From positions 1 to 55,279 of the forward strand of contig NKJD01000022.1 of assembly GCA_002256385.1 (NCBI GenBank): a DNA stretch of 55,279 nucleotides, written 5' to 3'. The position numbers were made by a program, and so were the translations under genes. A model generated the notes under the pieces. The model had not been told where the DNA came from and made no database searches. It saw nothing but the letters and a program-made list of their open reading frames with translations. Source of the DNA: Flavobacterium sp. BFFFF2. GTDB lineage: Bacteria > Bacteroidota > Bacteroidia > Flavobacteriales > Flavobacteriaceae. This document shows positions 18,243 through 26,352 of this stretch, one piece after another. Every line of letters begins with the position of its first letter. The stretch's first letter is position 1.

Positions 18243-19559
18243 ATGAATAGTATTTTACATGGCCAGAACAGCTCGATTCGTAAAATATCGGACTCTCGTT
18301 CGGAACAAAAGGCGGCTTATCGCTTTTTAAATAATGAAATGGTTACGGAGCAAGAGCTGATTGAGAGTTGTTATGAACGGAGTTCATGTATTTGTGAAGG
18401 GCGTCATGTTTTGGTTCTTAATGACACTACCGAGATCAATCTTAACAGTCATGCTGGTCGCATTAAAGCCGAATCAGGTGTTGGATTGGTAGGCAACAAC
18501 AAGGATATTGGTTTTTTTGCTCACTTAGGGTTAGTCGTTGATATCGAACAGTATCAAGCTATAGGGTTTAGCAGTATGCAATTCTGGCATCGCTCAACAG
18601 ACAAAAGAACCAAAGATGAGCGTAAATATGCGCAATTGCCCGTTGAAGAAAAGGAGTCATACAAGTGGCTCAATTGCGTTAACAATAGTGTTGATACGCT
18701 GACCAATGCGGCCAGTATAACAGTAGTAGGTGACCGGGAAAGCGACATGTACGAATTGTTTACTGATGCCAAAACAAGAGGAGTACATGTCCTAGCACGG
18801 AGTCGGATCAACCGACGAACTCTAGATGGTATTAGTATTGAGCAGGCATTAGAAAACACACCTCAAAGCGGCACTTTTGAAATAGAAATTATAGGTGACA
18901 AAAGGAAAGCAACATCGACTAGAGTCGCAAAAATGGCGGTTAAATTTTGTGAAGTAAACATAAAAAAACCTGCCAAAAAAAAGGACACCAGACCTGAACA
19001 AACCAATGTATGGTTGGTTGAAGCCATGGAATTATCGGGAGAAAAAGGTATTCATTGGAAACTGCTAACCACCCACGAAATTACATCTTATGAAGATGCT
19101 TTGGAGCTGATTGAATGGTATAAAATGAGATGGTTTATTGAGCAGGTTTTCAGGCTATTAAAAAACAAAGGCTTCCAAATCGAAGATAGCCAACTCGAAC
19201 AGGGCTGGGCATTACGCAAGTTAACTGTGCTGATGTTGCAAAATATTTTAAGAATCATGCAAATGCTTATTGCTTACAACAGCCCCGAAGAACAAGACGC
19301 ATCGATTGCTTTTTCGCAAAGCGAACTGGAGTGCTTGGACAAGTTAAATAAACGATATGAAGGCAAAACAGAGAAGCTAAAAAATAGCTACAACAAGAAT
19401 AGCATGAAGTGGGTTACTTGGATTATTGCTAGGCTGGGCGGATGGTCTGGCTATACATCTCAAAGGCCACCAGGACCAATCACACTGAAAAACGGACTCG
19501 ATAGATTTAACCATGTTTACACAGGATGGATGATAGCAAAAGATGTGGGTACACAGTAG
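18243..19559 (+). CDS. IS4-family DDE transposase (main frame)
   Basis: This 438-residue frame carries the catalytic domain of an IS4-type cut-and-paste transposase. Visible landmarks: SRSEQKAAYRFLNNE in the N-terminal region; first catalytic Asp in VLNDTTEINL; second in VVGDRESDMYEL; and the YREK signature Y-(2)-R-(3)-E-(6)-K in WYKMRWFIEQVFRLLKNKGF, which also supplies the catalytic Glu. The C-terminus is complete and ends inside the inverted repeat. About 27 residues of the usual N-terminus sit upstream in another frame, so the enzyme is inactive or depends on frameshifting. No other copy is in the window. Confidence 0.9.
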   Translation: MNSILHGQNSSIRKISDSRSEQKAAYRFLNNEMVTEQELIESCYERSSCICEGRHVLVLNDTTEINLNSHAGRIKAESGVGLVGNNKDIGFFAHLGLVVDIEQYQAIGFSSMQFWHRSTDKRTKDERKYAQLPVEEKESYKWLNCVNNSVDTLTNAASITVVGDRESDMYELFTDAKTRGVHVLARSRINRRTLDGISIEQALENTPQSGTFEIEIIGDKRKATSTRVAKMAVKFCEVNIKKPAKKKDTRPEQTNVWLVEAMELSGEKGIHWKLLTTHEITSYEDALELIEWYKMRWFIEQVFRLLKNKGFQIEDSQLEQGWALRKLTVLMLQNILRIMQMLIAYNSPEEQDASIAFSQSELECLDKLNKRYEGKTEKLKNSYNKNSMKWVTWIIARLGGWSGYTSQRPPGPITLKNGLDRFNHVYTGWMIAKDVGTQ

Positions 19560-19915
19560 CCTTGGGAGAGGGGCTGGGGGAGAGGAAAATAGGCAATAGT
19601 TTTTTGTTCAAAGTCGAAAGTCAAAAGTCCTTCAATATCTTTTAATCTTTCAATCAATGTAAGGAAATAGGCAATAGCCCGTAGTTTTTTGTTTCAGGTT
19701 TCAAGTTTGGTTTTTCCTCATTAAAAATTTCAAATTTCAAATCCTATAATCCTTCAATCATTTTCAAATTTTCAAATTGCCTCATTTTCAAATCCTTCAA
19801 TTCAAAATCCTTCAATTCAAAATTCAAAATCCTTCAATTCAAAATTCAAAATTCATCATTCAAAATCCAAAATTTAATCTATATTAGCCTGATCATTAAT
19901 GAAATATCAATCACC
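19560..19915. repeat. Right part of dispersed repeat copy A and CTTCAAT/TTCAAA tandem repeats
   Basis: Positions 19560 to about 19700 continue the repeat interrupted by the IS (GAGGGGCTGGGGGAGAGG, AATAGGCAATAG) and match 21590-21720. The remainder, up to the GTG start of the RCC1 gene, is made of short degenerate repeats of CTTCAATC, ATTCAAA and TTTCAAA. No gene is visible. Confidence 0.75.
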
Positions 19916-21283
19916 GTGAAAAAAACATTCCTATTCTGCTTCTTTATTGTGTCATTTCAAAGCTATTGTCAATGTTGGAAAACAGTTGCAGGACAAAGTG
20001 CCAGCCAAAATGCCATCAGGCTTGATGGCACTTTATGGGGCTGGGGCTATAATGCCAACGGTGAAATTGGTGATAACACGTTCACTTTTAAGAATTCTCC
20101 CGTACAAATTGGCACCGACACTGATTGGAAAACCCTTGCTTGTGGTGGCAGTCATGGATTGGGCATCAAAAACGATGGCAGCTTATGGGCCTGGGGTTAT
20201 AATCCGTATGGACAATTAGGTGATGGTACCATTGTTAAAAAAAATACGCCCGTTCAAATAGGCACCGATTTAAATTGGAAAGAAGTAAGTGGAGGCTATT
20301 CTTTTTCTGTGGCCATTAAAACTGATGGTACACTTTGGACTTGGGGCCGAAATAATTATGGCCAATTAGGTTATGGCCAAAGCGGCAATTCGCCCGATGT
20401 GTTGGTTCCAACCCAAGTTGGTACCGCGACAAATTGGGCAAAAGTGGCAACAGGCTATGATTTTACGATACTACTTAAAACAGACGGCACTTTATGGGCT
20501 TGCGGCGATAATAATAATGGACAATTGGGCGATGGAACGGATATTTTCAGATATTCCCCCGTTCGGATTGGCACCCAATCGGATTGGCAAAGTATTTCAG
20601 CAGGTTCCTCGCACACCATGGCAACCAAAACAAATGGTACCTTGTGGCTTTGGGGCTACAACCTGAATGGACAGTTGGGCGACAATACGCTGGTCAAAAA
20701 GCTAGTGCCTACTCAAATTACCACTGCCACCAACTGGATGCAGGTTTCAGCGGGTTATTTACATTCCACGGCACTCAAAACGGACGGTACCCTTTGGGGC
20801 TGGGGACCCAATATCAATGGCAGTTTGGGAGATGGAACGACCACTTCAAAATTGATACCCACTCAAATTGGAACCCTAACCACTTGGAAAGCACTGTCTG
20901 CTTCGCAATATTTCACATCGGGCATTAAAACCGACAACTCATTATGGTCTTGGGGAAAAAACACTGCAGGTATGCTCGGTATAGGCAACCAAACAAATAC
21001 CTATGTGCCAACACAAGTAAGTTGCGTTTCATTGTCAAATGTTGCCTTTCCGGAAAATAATTGGCAGGTATATGTAAATCCAACCACCAAAAGACTTTAT
21101 GTTCAATCGGCCAGTAATTTGACATGTAATTCCATCACCATTATCGATTGCATGGGCAGAATGGTATCAGGACAAATGCACGATTCCAATTCAATAAGCA
21201 TTGAACAATTACCAAAAGGAATTTATATCGCCGTAGCGTATTCGGGAGAAAGTAAAATTGTTTCGAAATTTGTGGTGGAGTAG
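19916..21283 (+). CDS. RCC1-repeat beta-propeller protein with T9SS sorting domain
   Basis: This 455-residue secreted protein starts at GTG (KKTFLFCFFIVSFQSYCQ signal peptide). It contains seven RCC1-type repeats of about 50 residues, each with LWxWGxNxxGQLGDGT...VPTQIGTxTxWxxVxxGxxHxxALKTDGT, enough for a seven-bladed propeller (about 20-375). The C-terminus is a shorter, divergent T9SS type A-like sorting domain (NNWQVYVNPTTKRLYVQ, CMGRMVSGQ, LPKGIYIAVAYSG, KFVVE). RCC1 propellers in bacteria are extracellular binding modules; the partner is unknown. The gene is flanked on both sides by copies of one dispersed repeat of roughly 400 bp, which suggests a mobile or recombinogenic neighbourhood. 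Confidence 0.9.
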   Translation: MKKTFLFCFFIVSFQSYCQCWKTVAGQSASQNAIRLDGTLWGWGYNANGEIGDNTFTFKNSPVQIGTDTDWKTLACGGSHGLGIKNDGSLWAWGYNPYGQLGDGTIVKKNTPVQIGTDLNWKEVSGGYSFSVAIKTDGTLWTWGRNNYGQLGYGQSGNSPDVLVPTQVGTATNWAKVATGYDFTILLKTDGTLWACGDNNNGQLGDGTDIFRYSPVRIGTQSDWQSISAGSSHTMATKTNGTLWLWGYNLNGQLGDNTLVKKLVPTQITTATNWMQVSAGYLHSTALKTDGTLWGWGPNINGSLGDGTTTSKLIPTQIGTLTTWKALSASQYFTSGIKTDNSLWSWGKNTAGMLGIGNQTNTYVPTQVSCVSLSNVAFPENNWQVYVNPTTKRLYVQSASNLTCNSITIIDCMGRMVSGQMHDSNSISIEQLPKGIYIAVAYSGESKIVSKFVVE

Positions 21284-21296
21284 GTTTTGATTTTAG

Positions 21297-21720
21297 TTGA
21301 AAGTCGAAAGTCAAAAGTCGAAAGTTTTTGTTTCAAGTTTCAGGTTTTCCTTCGGACCGTTCGGCCTTTGGCCTCGGGTCAGGTTTCAGGTTTGTTAGGC
21401 GAGCTAAAGCTCGCGTACCTGAAGCCCACTGGGCTTCCTCCTCTATATATCATATGCTCGGTTCGAACCATTCGTTCCGATGGTTCTCGGGTCAAGCTTC
21501 AGGTTTGTTAGGCGAGCTAAAGCTCGCATACCTGAAGCTGAAAATCAAAAGAAATTTAATGAGATAAATAGCCCCCCTCTCCTTTGGAGAGGGGCTGGGG
21601 GAGAGGAAAAATAGGCAACAGTTTTTTGTTCAAAGTCAAAAGTCAAAAGTCAAAAGTCGAAAGACGAAAAACCTTCAACATCTTTAAATCCTTCAATCAA
21701 AGTAAGGCAATAGGCAATAG
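21297..21720. repeat. Dispersed multi-hairpin repeat, copy B (empty target site)
   Basis: This is the uninterrupted version of the repeat at 17818-18116 plus 19560-19700, in the same orientation. It keeps AAAGTCR heptamers at both ends, the GCGAGCT-AA-AGCTCGC hairpin (twice), GAAGCCC-ACT-GGGCTTC at 21421-21437, and the intact CTCTCCTTTGGAGAGGGG site that the IS hit in copy A. Spurious reading frames across it are ignored. Confidence 0.88.
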
Positions 21721-22473
21721 TTTATAATTTGGCGTGGCGATAATGGAAGAATCGCAGCATCTATGTCCAAGTTATTTTGCCACGCCACCTTCGTCGGAGC
21801 AACAAATTAATCTGTTCAATTAATGTTTAATGTGTGTGCGAAGCTTCGCAATAGCTGGCCCGCATCTTAGAAGTGGGCTAGACATATTACTGTAATTTAT
21901 ACAAAGTAAATTAGGCTTATTGCGAATGTCAATTATTGTTAAGAGCGTAGAAGTTATAGCCCACTTCTGGTCATAGCTTTTACAAGCCGCAAAAATTTCT
22001 GAAGCCTATGATATATAGAGGAGGACTTCCAGTGGAAGTCCGCTCCAAGATTGCTTTTGAATTAAATTATTGAATTTTTAGGAAGTTGTTTTTAGAAAAA
22101 GGAAATTTCGGCTTGTAAAATCACCACTAAAAACCAGTTTGCGCAGCAAACACAAATAAAAAAAGGTGATTCAAGCTGACCGATAAAAAACAATAAAAAA
22201 GCGCAGCTTAAAGTGGTTTTGCCGCAGGCAAAAATGACCACCTTATGCGGGCCAAAAAAGGCCCTTTCTTTTGGTTCGTTTTCTTTTGGCCAGCAAAGAA
22301 AATGAACAAAATCGTGAATCAACAGAAATACGTCAATCAAACAGCAAAAGGTCTTATAGGAAGCAATTTAAACATGGAACAGATGTTACTTTTAAAACCT
22401 GATATAATTTTTTAAATCCTTCAATCAACCACAGCATTGCTGTCGAAATATAAGACTTCCCTATCTTTACCCC
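21721..22473. other. Gene-free, hairpin-rich intergenic region
   Basis: No convincing gene lies in these 750 bp. Structures seen: a 9-bp inverted repeat TGGCGTGGC/GCCACGCCA (21730-21738 and 21779-21787); the palindrome TGCGAAGCTTCGCA (21837-21850); a 12-bp inverted repeat AGAAGTGGGCTA/TAGCCCACTTCT (21869-21880 and 21957-21968); and a hairpin GGACTTCC-AGT-GGAAGTCC (22023-22041) next to TATGATATATAGAGGAGGA, an inverted partial copy of the dispersed repeat. A minus-strand frame at 22092-22340 (WPKENEPKERAFFGPHK) has low-complexity hairpins TTTGCC-GCA-GGCAAA and GGGCC/GGCCC inside and is more likely a repeat than a protein. Confidence 0.6.
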
Positions 22474-23211
22474 ATGAAATCCATCGCCATTTTACCCGCT
22501 CGTTTTGCTTCGACCCGTTTTCCTGGCAAAATGCTCCAAGAACTAGGTGGCAAACCACTCATTGTTCAAACGTATTTAGCCACCTTACGCACTGGTTTAT
22601 TTGATGAAGTGATTGTCGTGACAGACCATGATGACATTGAAGAGGCCGTTGTTGCGGCAGGGGCGAGGTGCTTTCGAAGCACCCGCGAACATGAAAGCGG
22701 ATCGGACCGCATTGCAGAGGTGATCGCCGATTTAGAAGTGGATGTGGTGGTGAATGTGCAAGGCGATGAACCTTTTATAGATCAAGAAGCTTTGGCCCAA
22801 TTGGTTGACGTGTTTAAAAAAGATACCAAACAACAAATTGATGTGGCCTCGCTCATGCGACCCATTACGGACCTAGCAGCGGTGCAAAACCCCAATAATG
22901 TAAAAGTAGTGGTTGACGAGCAGCAACGAGCCTTGTATTTTTCGAGGGCTGCCATTCCGTTTCAACGCGATTCGGGCGACGTACCTACTTATTTCCATCA
23001 TATTGGCGTCTACGCTTATCGGAAAGAAGCATTATTACAGTTTACGACCTGGCCTGTGAGCCGTTTAGAATACATTGAAAAATTGGAACAACTCCGCTAT
23101 TTGGAACACGGCAAACGCATTCAAATGGTACAAACCCAACACCTCGGCATCGGGGTAGATACACCCGACGACTTAGCACGTGCGCAAGCTGCTTGGCCGT
23201 CATCAAATTAA
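22474..23211 (+). CDS. kdsB: 3-deoxy-manno-octulosonate cytidylyltransferase (CMP-KDO synthetase)
   Basis: This 245-residue cytosolic enzyme activates KDO with CTP to give CMP-KDO, the donor for the inner core of lipopolysaccharide. The family signature is complete: nucleotide-binding LPARFASTRFPGKML at the start, VVTDHDDIEEA, SGSDRIAEV, VNVQGDEPFI with the metal-binding Asp, and YFSRAAIPFQRD in the substrate region. Length equals that of the E. coli enzyme (about 248). It is followed 10 bp later by the CvfB-like gene and then the radical SAM gene, forming a probable three-gene transcription unit. No LPS genes adjoin it. Confidence 0.95.
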   Translation: MKSIAILPARFASTRFPGKMLQELGGKPLIVQTYLATLRTGLFDEVIVVTDHDDIEEAVVAAGARCFRSTREHESGSDRIAEVIADLEVDVVVNVQGDEPFIDQEALAQLVDVFKKDTKQQIDVASLMRPITDLAAVQNPNNVKVVVDEQQRALYFSRAAIPFQRDSGDVPTYFHHIGVYAYRKEALLQFTTWPVSRLEYIEKLEQLRYLEHGKRIQMVQTQHLGIGVDTPDDLARAQAAWPSSN

Positions 23212-23221
23212 AATAAAACAC

Positions 23222-24049
23222 ATGCAACCAGGAATTTATCATACCCTAATTATTCGACGCCAAACATCGGTAGGTTTTTATCTATCTGATGGCAAAGACG
23301 ACGTGCTGCTGCCCACTAAATATTGCCCGCAAAAAGCAGAAATAGGGAGTCAATTAGCCGTATTTGTCTACTTAGACCAAATGAACAGGCCCGTGGCCAC
23401 CACCCTCAATCCGTATGCCATAGTAGGTGATTTTGCCTTTTTACGCGTGGCCCACGCCAATGAGTTTGGCGCCTTCCTTGATTGGGGCCTCGAAAAAGAT
23501 TTGTTTGTGCCGTTTGCCGAACAATCAGTTGCGATGGAAATCAATAAAAGGTATTTTGTGTACATCCACTGGGATGAACAATCGAGTCGGTTGATGGCCT
23601 CGAGCAATACCGATCGGTATTTGTCCAAAGATCCGTTCCCTTATGCGGTGGGCGATGAGGTAAACCTTATTTTAGGCAACCGCAGTCCATTGGGCTATCA
23701 AGTAATTATTGAGAAAAAATTTAAGGGCATCGTGTATCATTCAGAAGTGTTTGATTCCTTGCGTCCTGGCGACCCCACCCGTGGGTTCATTCATCAAATT
23801 CGGCCCGACGGCAAGGTGGATGTGCGCCTAAAACCCGATGGGGTACAAGCCATTGAAGGCGATGCAGAAGTCTTATATTCCCTTCTCAAACGGCATCATG
23901 GCTTTATTGCTTTAACAGATTCAAGTGAGCCAGAGCAGATTAAAACAGTGGCTCACATGAGCAAAAAGGCGTTCAAAAGGGCTGTAGGTAGTTTGTACAA
24001 AGCACATAAAATCACCTTAGAACCAAACGGGATCCGATTGGTTGATTAA
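23222..24049 (+). CDS. CvfB-like S1-domain RNA-binding protein
   Basis: This 275-residue protein matches the CvfB/YitL family: tandem S1-like OB folds followed by a C-terminal winged helix. The first S1-like region begins QPGIYHTLIIRR; a second contains FLRVAHANEFGAFLDWGLEKDLFVP; a third has IHQIRPDGKVDVRLKP. The winged helix near 215-275 contains FIALTDSSEPEQIK and MSKKAFKRAVGSLYKAHKI. The ATG at 23222 is chosen over an upstream in-frame start at 23180, because the latter lies inside kdsB and adds residues not typical of the family. CvfB proteins are thought to bind RNA and affect virulence or gene expression in Firmicutes; the role in Bacteroidota is not established. Confidence 0.88.
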   Translation: MQPGIYHTLIIRRQTSVGFYLSDGKDDVLLPTKYCPQKAEIGSQLAVFVYLDQMNRPVATTLNPYAIVGDFAFLRVAHANEFGAFLDWGLEKDLFVPFAEQSVAMEINKRYFVYIHWDEQSSRLMASSNTDRYLSKDPFPYAVGDEVNLILGNRSPLGYQVIIEKKFKGIVYHSEVFDSLRPGDPTRGFIHQIRPDGKVDVRLKPDGVQAIEGDAEVLYSLLKRHHGFIALTDSSEPEQIKTVAHMSKKAFKRAVGSLYKAHKITLEPNGIRLVD

Positions 24050-24051
24050 AT

Positions 24052-26265
24052 ATGAATCCAGTACTTTTCATTACCCCGCCATTTAGTCAGATGAACACGC
24101 CTTATCCGGCGACCGCTTATTTGAAGGGTTTTTTTAATGAAAAAAAATGGCCATCAGCGCAGCGCGACCTGAGCCTCGAAACCTTGCTGCGCTTGTTTTC
24201 AAAAGTGGGTTTACAAAGCGTTTTTAAAGAGGCTGAAAACAAATCGCTTTCTGACAATGCTACGCGAATAGGGCAACTGCAATCGAACTACATACGAACC
24301 ATTGATGCCGTCATTCGGTTTTTACAAAACCAAGACCCAACTTTGGCAAGGGCCATTGTGTCGCCCGATTTTTTACCGCAAGCCTCCCGATTTGACATGG
24401 ACACCGACCTCGAATGGTCGTTTGGCAGCATGGGCTATGTGGATCAGGCCAAGTATTTGGCCACCTTGTATTTAGAAGACCTCACCGATTTTGTCACAGA
24501 AGCCGTCGATCCAGCCTTTGGTTTGAGCCGCTATGCCGAACAATTGGGCCGCAGTGCGCACCAATTTGACGAGTTACACCAAGCACTGCAAGCCCCAATT
24601 GGGCTCATTGATAGGTGGTATTTGGAACAATTGGCACAAGCCATCAGTGAAACCAATCCAATCTTGGTTTGTTTTACGGTGCCTTTTCCAGGGAATGTGT
24701 TCAGTGCTTTTAGAGGCGCGCAATACATCAAGAAAAACCACCCTACAATTAAAGTAGCCATGGGCGGCGGGTTTCCCAATACCGAATTGCGGTCGTTGCA
24801 AGAACCCCGCGTGTTTGATTACTTTGATTTTATTACATTGGACGATGGCGAACGGCCCCTTGAGGTGTTGTACCAACAGTTGCTATTTCAACAAAACCAG
24901 CAATACGAGTTGCCAGTAGGCATTTTACCAGATCAATATAAAAGAACGTATTACCGCGAAGCCGGAAAAGTCGCTTATAACAACAGCTGCTCGTTGCCCG
25001 ACTATAAAATGGCCGATGTCGGCACACCCGATTACTCCGATTTGCCTTTGCAAAAATACTTGTCTGTGATTGAGGTGGCCAACCCCATGCACAGCCTCTG
25101 GACCGATGGCCGCTGGAACAAATTGACCATGGCACACGGTTGTTATTGGGGAAAATGCACGTTTTGCGATGTGTCATTAGATTACATCAAATTATACGAA
25201 CCCGTGGCCGCCAAGTTGTTGGTCGACCGCATGGAAACCATCATTACGCAAACGGGAACCACTGGTTTTCATTTTGTCGATGAAGCGGCGCCACCGGCGT
25301 TAATGCGTGAATTGGCTTTGGAAATCATCCGCCGTGGTTTGGTGGTGAGTTGGTGGACCAACATCCGTTTTGAAAAACGATTTACCGCCGATTTGTGCCA
25401 GTTGCTCAAAGCATCGGGTTGCATTGCGGTTTCGGGCGGGCTCGAAGTGGCTTCTGATCGCTTGTTGGCCTTGATTCAAAAAGGGGTCACCGTGGCGCAA
25501 GTCGCGCAAGTGACGCAACATTTTACCCAATCGGGCATCATGGTTCACGCTTATTTGATGTATGGCTATCCGACCCAAACAATACAAGAAACCATCGATT
25601 CATTGGAGATGGTGCGTCAATTGTTTGAAGCAGGGGTGTTGCAATCGGGCTTTTGGCACCGCTTTGCGCTGACGGCGCACAGTCCCATTGGACTCGATCC
25701 GCAGGCTTACGGCTTGCAAACCGAGTCACCAGACATTCAATTTGCACACAACGACGTGGCGTTTACCGACCAAACAAACGTGGATCACGAAGCTTTTAGT
25801 GACGGCCTCAAAAAATCGATTTTCAATTATATGCATGGCATCGGCTTTGACTATCCGCTGCAATACTGGTTTGATTTCACCATTCCAAAAACCCAGATGC
25901 CAAAGCAGCTTATTCAAAATGCCCTGCAAGATTCGGCCATTCTGGAACCAAGTTCTTCATCCAAACTGGTTTGGTTGGGCTTGGTGGGCAAACGTGAAAC
26001 ACTGATTAAGAACAAGAAGGGAAATTCGTGGACCCAACAAGTTTGGCACATTTTCACCACCCAACAAGAATGGGAAGTGGTGTTCGATGCCGATCAGGCC
26101 GAGTGGTTATGGACGTATTTGGAACAAGCTGCGCCAACTTCTGCGAGCAAACCTATCTATGCCCAAGTCAAAAAAGACTTTGAAACCCGTTGGGACAATT
26201 GGTTGTTGTTATTAAATTCGAAACCGCTCCAAAAGTTAGCGGAAGCGGGGCTTGTTTGGGTTTAA
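24052..26265 (+). CDS. B12-binding-type radical SAM protein of unknown function
   Basis: This 737-residue protein starts 2 bp after the CvfB-like stop. Residues about 1-290 contain a cobalamin-binding-like Rossmann region (ILVCFTVPFPGNVFSA, VAMGGGFPNTEL, ITLDDGERPLEVL) without the classical DxHxxG histidine motif. The radical SAM core follows, with the cluster motif GCYWGKCTFC near 362-371. This is Cx4Cx2C rather than the common Cx3Cx2C, as in a subset of B12-type radical SAM proteins. Further core landmarks: HFVDEAAPP, VSGGLEVASDRLL, MVHAYLMYGYP. A C-terminal region of about 200 residues (LVWLGLVGKRETLIK) is not recognisable. Substrate unknown. Co-transcription with kdsB suggests, but does not show, an envelope or stress link. 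Confidence 0.85.
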   Translation: MNPVLFITPPFSQMNTPYPATAYLKGFFNEKKWPSAQRDLSLETLLRLFSKVGLQSVFKEAENKSLSDNATRIGQLQSNYIRTIDAVIRFLQNQDPTLARAIVSPDFLPQASRFDMDTDLEWSFGSMGYVDQAKYLATLYLEDLTDFVTEAVDPAFGLSRYAEQLGRSAHQFDELHQALQAPIGLIDRWYLEQLAQAISETNPILVCFTVPFPGNVFSAFRGAQYIKKNHPTIKVAMGGGFPNTELRSLQEPRVFDYFDFITLDDGERPLEVLYQQLLFQQNQQYELPVGILPDQYKRTYYREAGKVAYNNSCSLPDYKMADVGTPDYSDLPLQKYLSVIEVANPMHSLWTDGRWNKLTMAHGCYWGKCTFCDVSLDYIKLYEPVAAKLLVDRMETIITQTGTTGFHFVDEAAPPALMRELALEIIRRGLVVSWWTNIRFEKRFTADLCQLLKASGCIAVSGGLEVASDRLLALIQKGVTVAQVAQVTQHFTQSGIMVHAYLMYGYPTQTIQETIDSLEMVRQLFEAGVLQSGFWHRFALTAHSPIGLDPQAYGLQTESPDIQFAHNDVAFTDQTNVDHEAFSDGLKKSIFNYMHGIGFDYPLQYWFDFTIPKTQMPKQLIQNALQDSAILEPSSSSKLVWLGLVGKRETLIKNKKGNSWTQQVWHIFTTQQEWEVVFDADQAEWLWTYLEQAAPTSASKPIYAQVKKDFETRWDNWLLLLNSKPLQKLAEAGLVWV

Positions 26266-26352
26266 TAATTTAAAGATTGAAGGATTAAAAGATTAAAAGA
26301 TTTGAAATTTGAAGATTTTGGATTTAAACTTTACACCTTAAATATTTATAAA
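26266..26352. other. Short AT-rich spacer with AAAGATT repeats
   Basis: Between the radical SAM stop and the end of the toxin remnant lie degenerate repeats GATTGAAGGATTAAAAG and GATTAAAAGATT, of the same short-repeat type seen elsewhere in the window. No clear terminator. Confidence 0.5.

Larger units (their letters stand above)
18117..19559 (+). mobile_element. IS4-family insertion sequence, 1443 bp
   Basis: The ends are perfect inverted repeats: the left reads CTACTGTGTACCCACAT and the right is its reverse complement. The outer G/C pair could add one more base. A 9-bp target duplication flanks it, CCTTTGGAG on the left (18108-18116) and CCTTGGGAG on the right (19560-19568), with one mismatch. 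The same target, uninterrupted, is present in the repeat copy near 21580, which confirms the insertion point. The transposase stop codon lies inside the right inverted repeat. Terminal repeat length, target size and the transposase signature fit the IS4 family. Confidence 0.93.

Noticed and set aside
21328..21567. 79-codon frame in repeat copy B
   Set aside because: Non-coding hairpin repeat; the same translation appears in copy A by duplication, not by selection.
23180..23221. Upstream start for the CvfB-like gene
   Set aside because: It lies inside kdsB and adds a basic peptide not seen in the family; the ATG at 23222 fits better.
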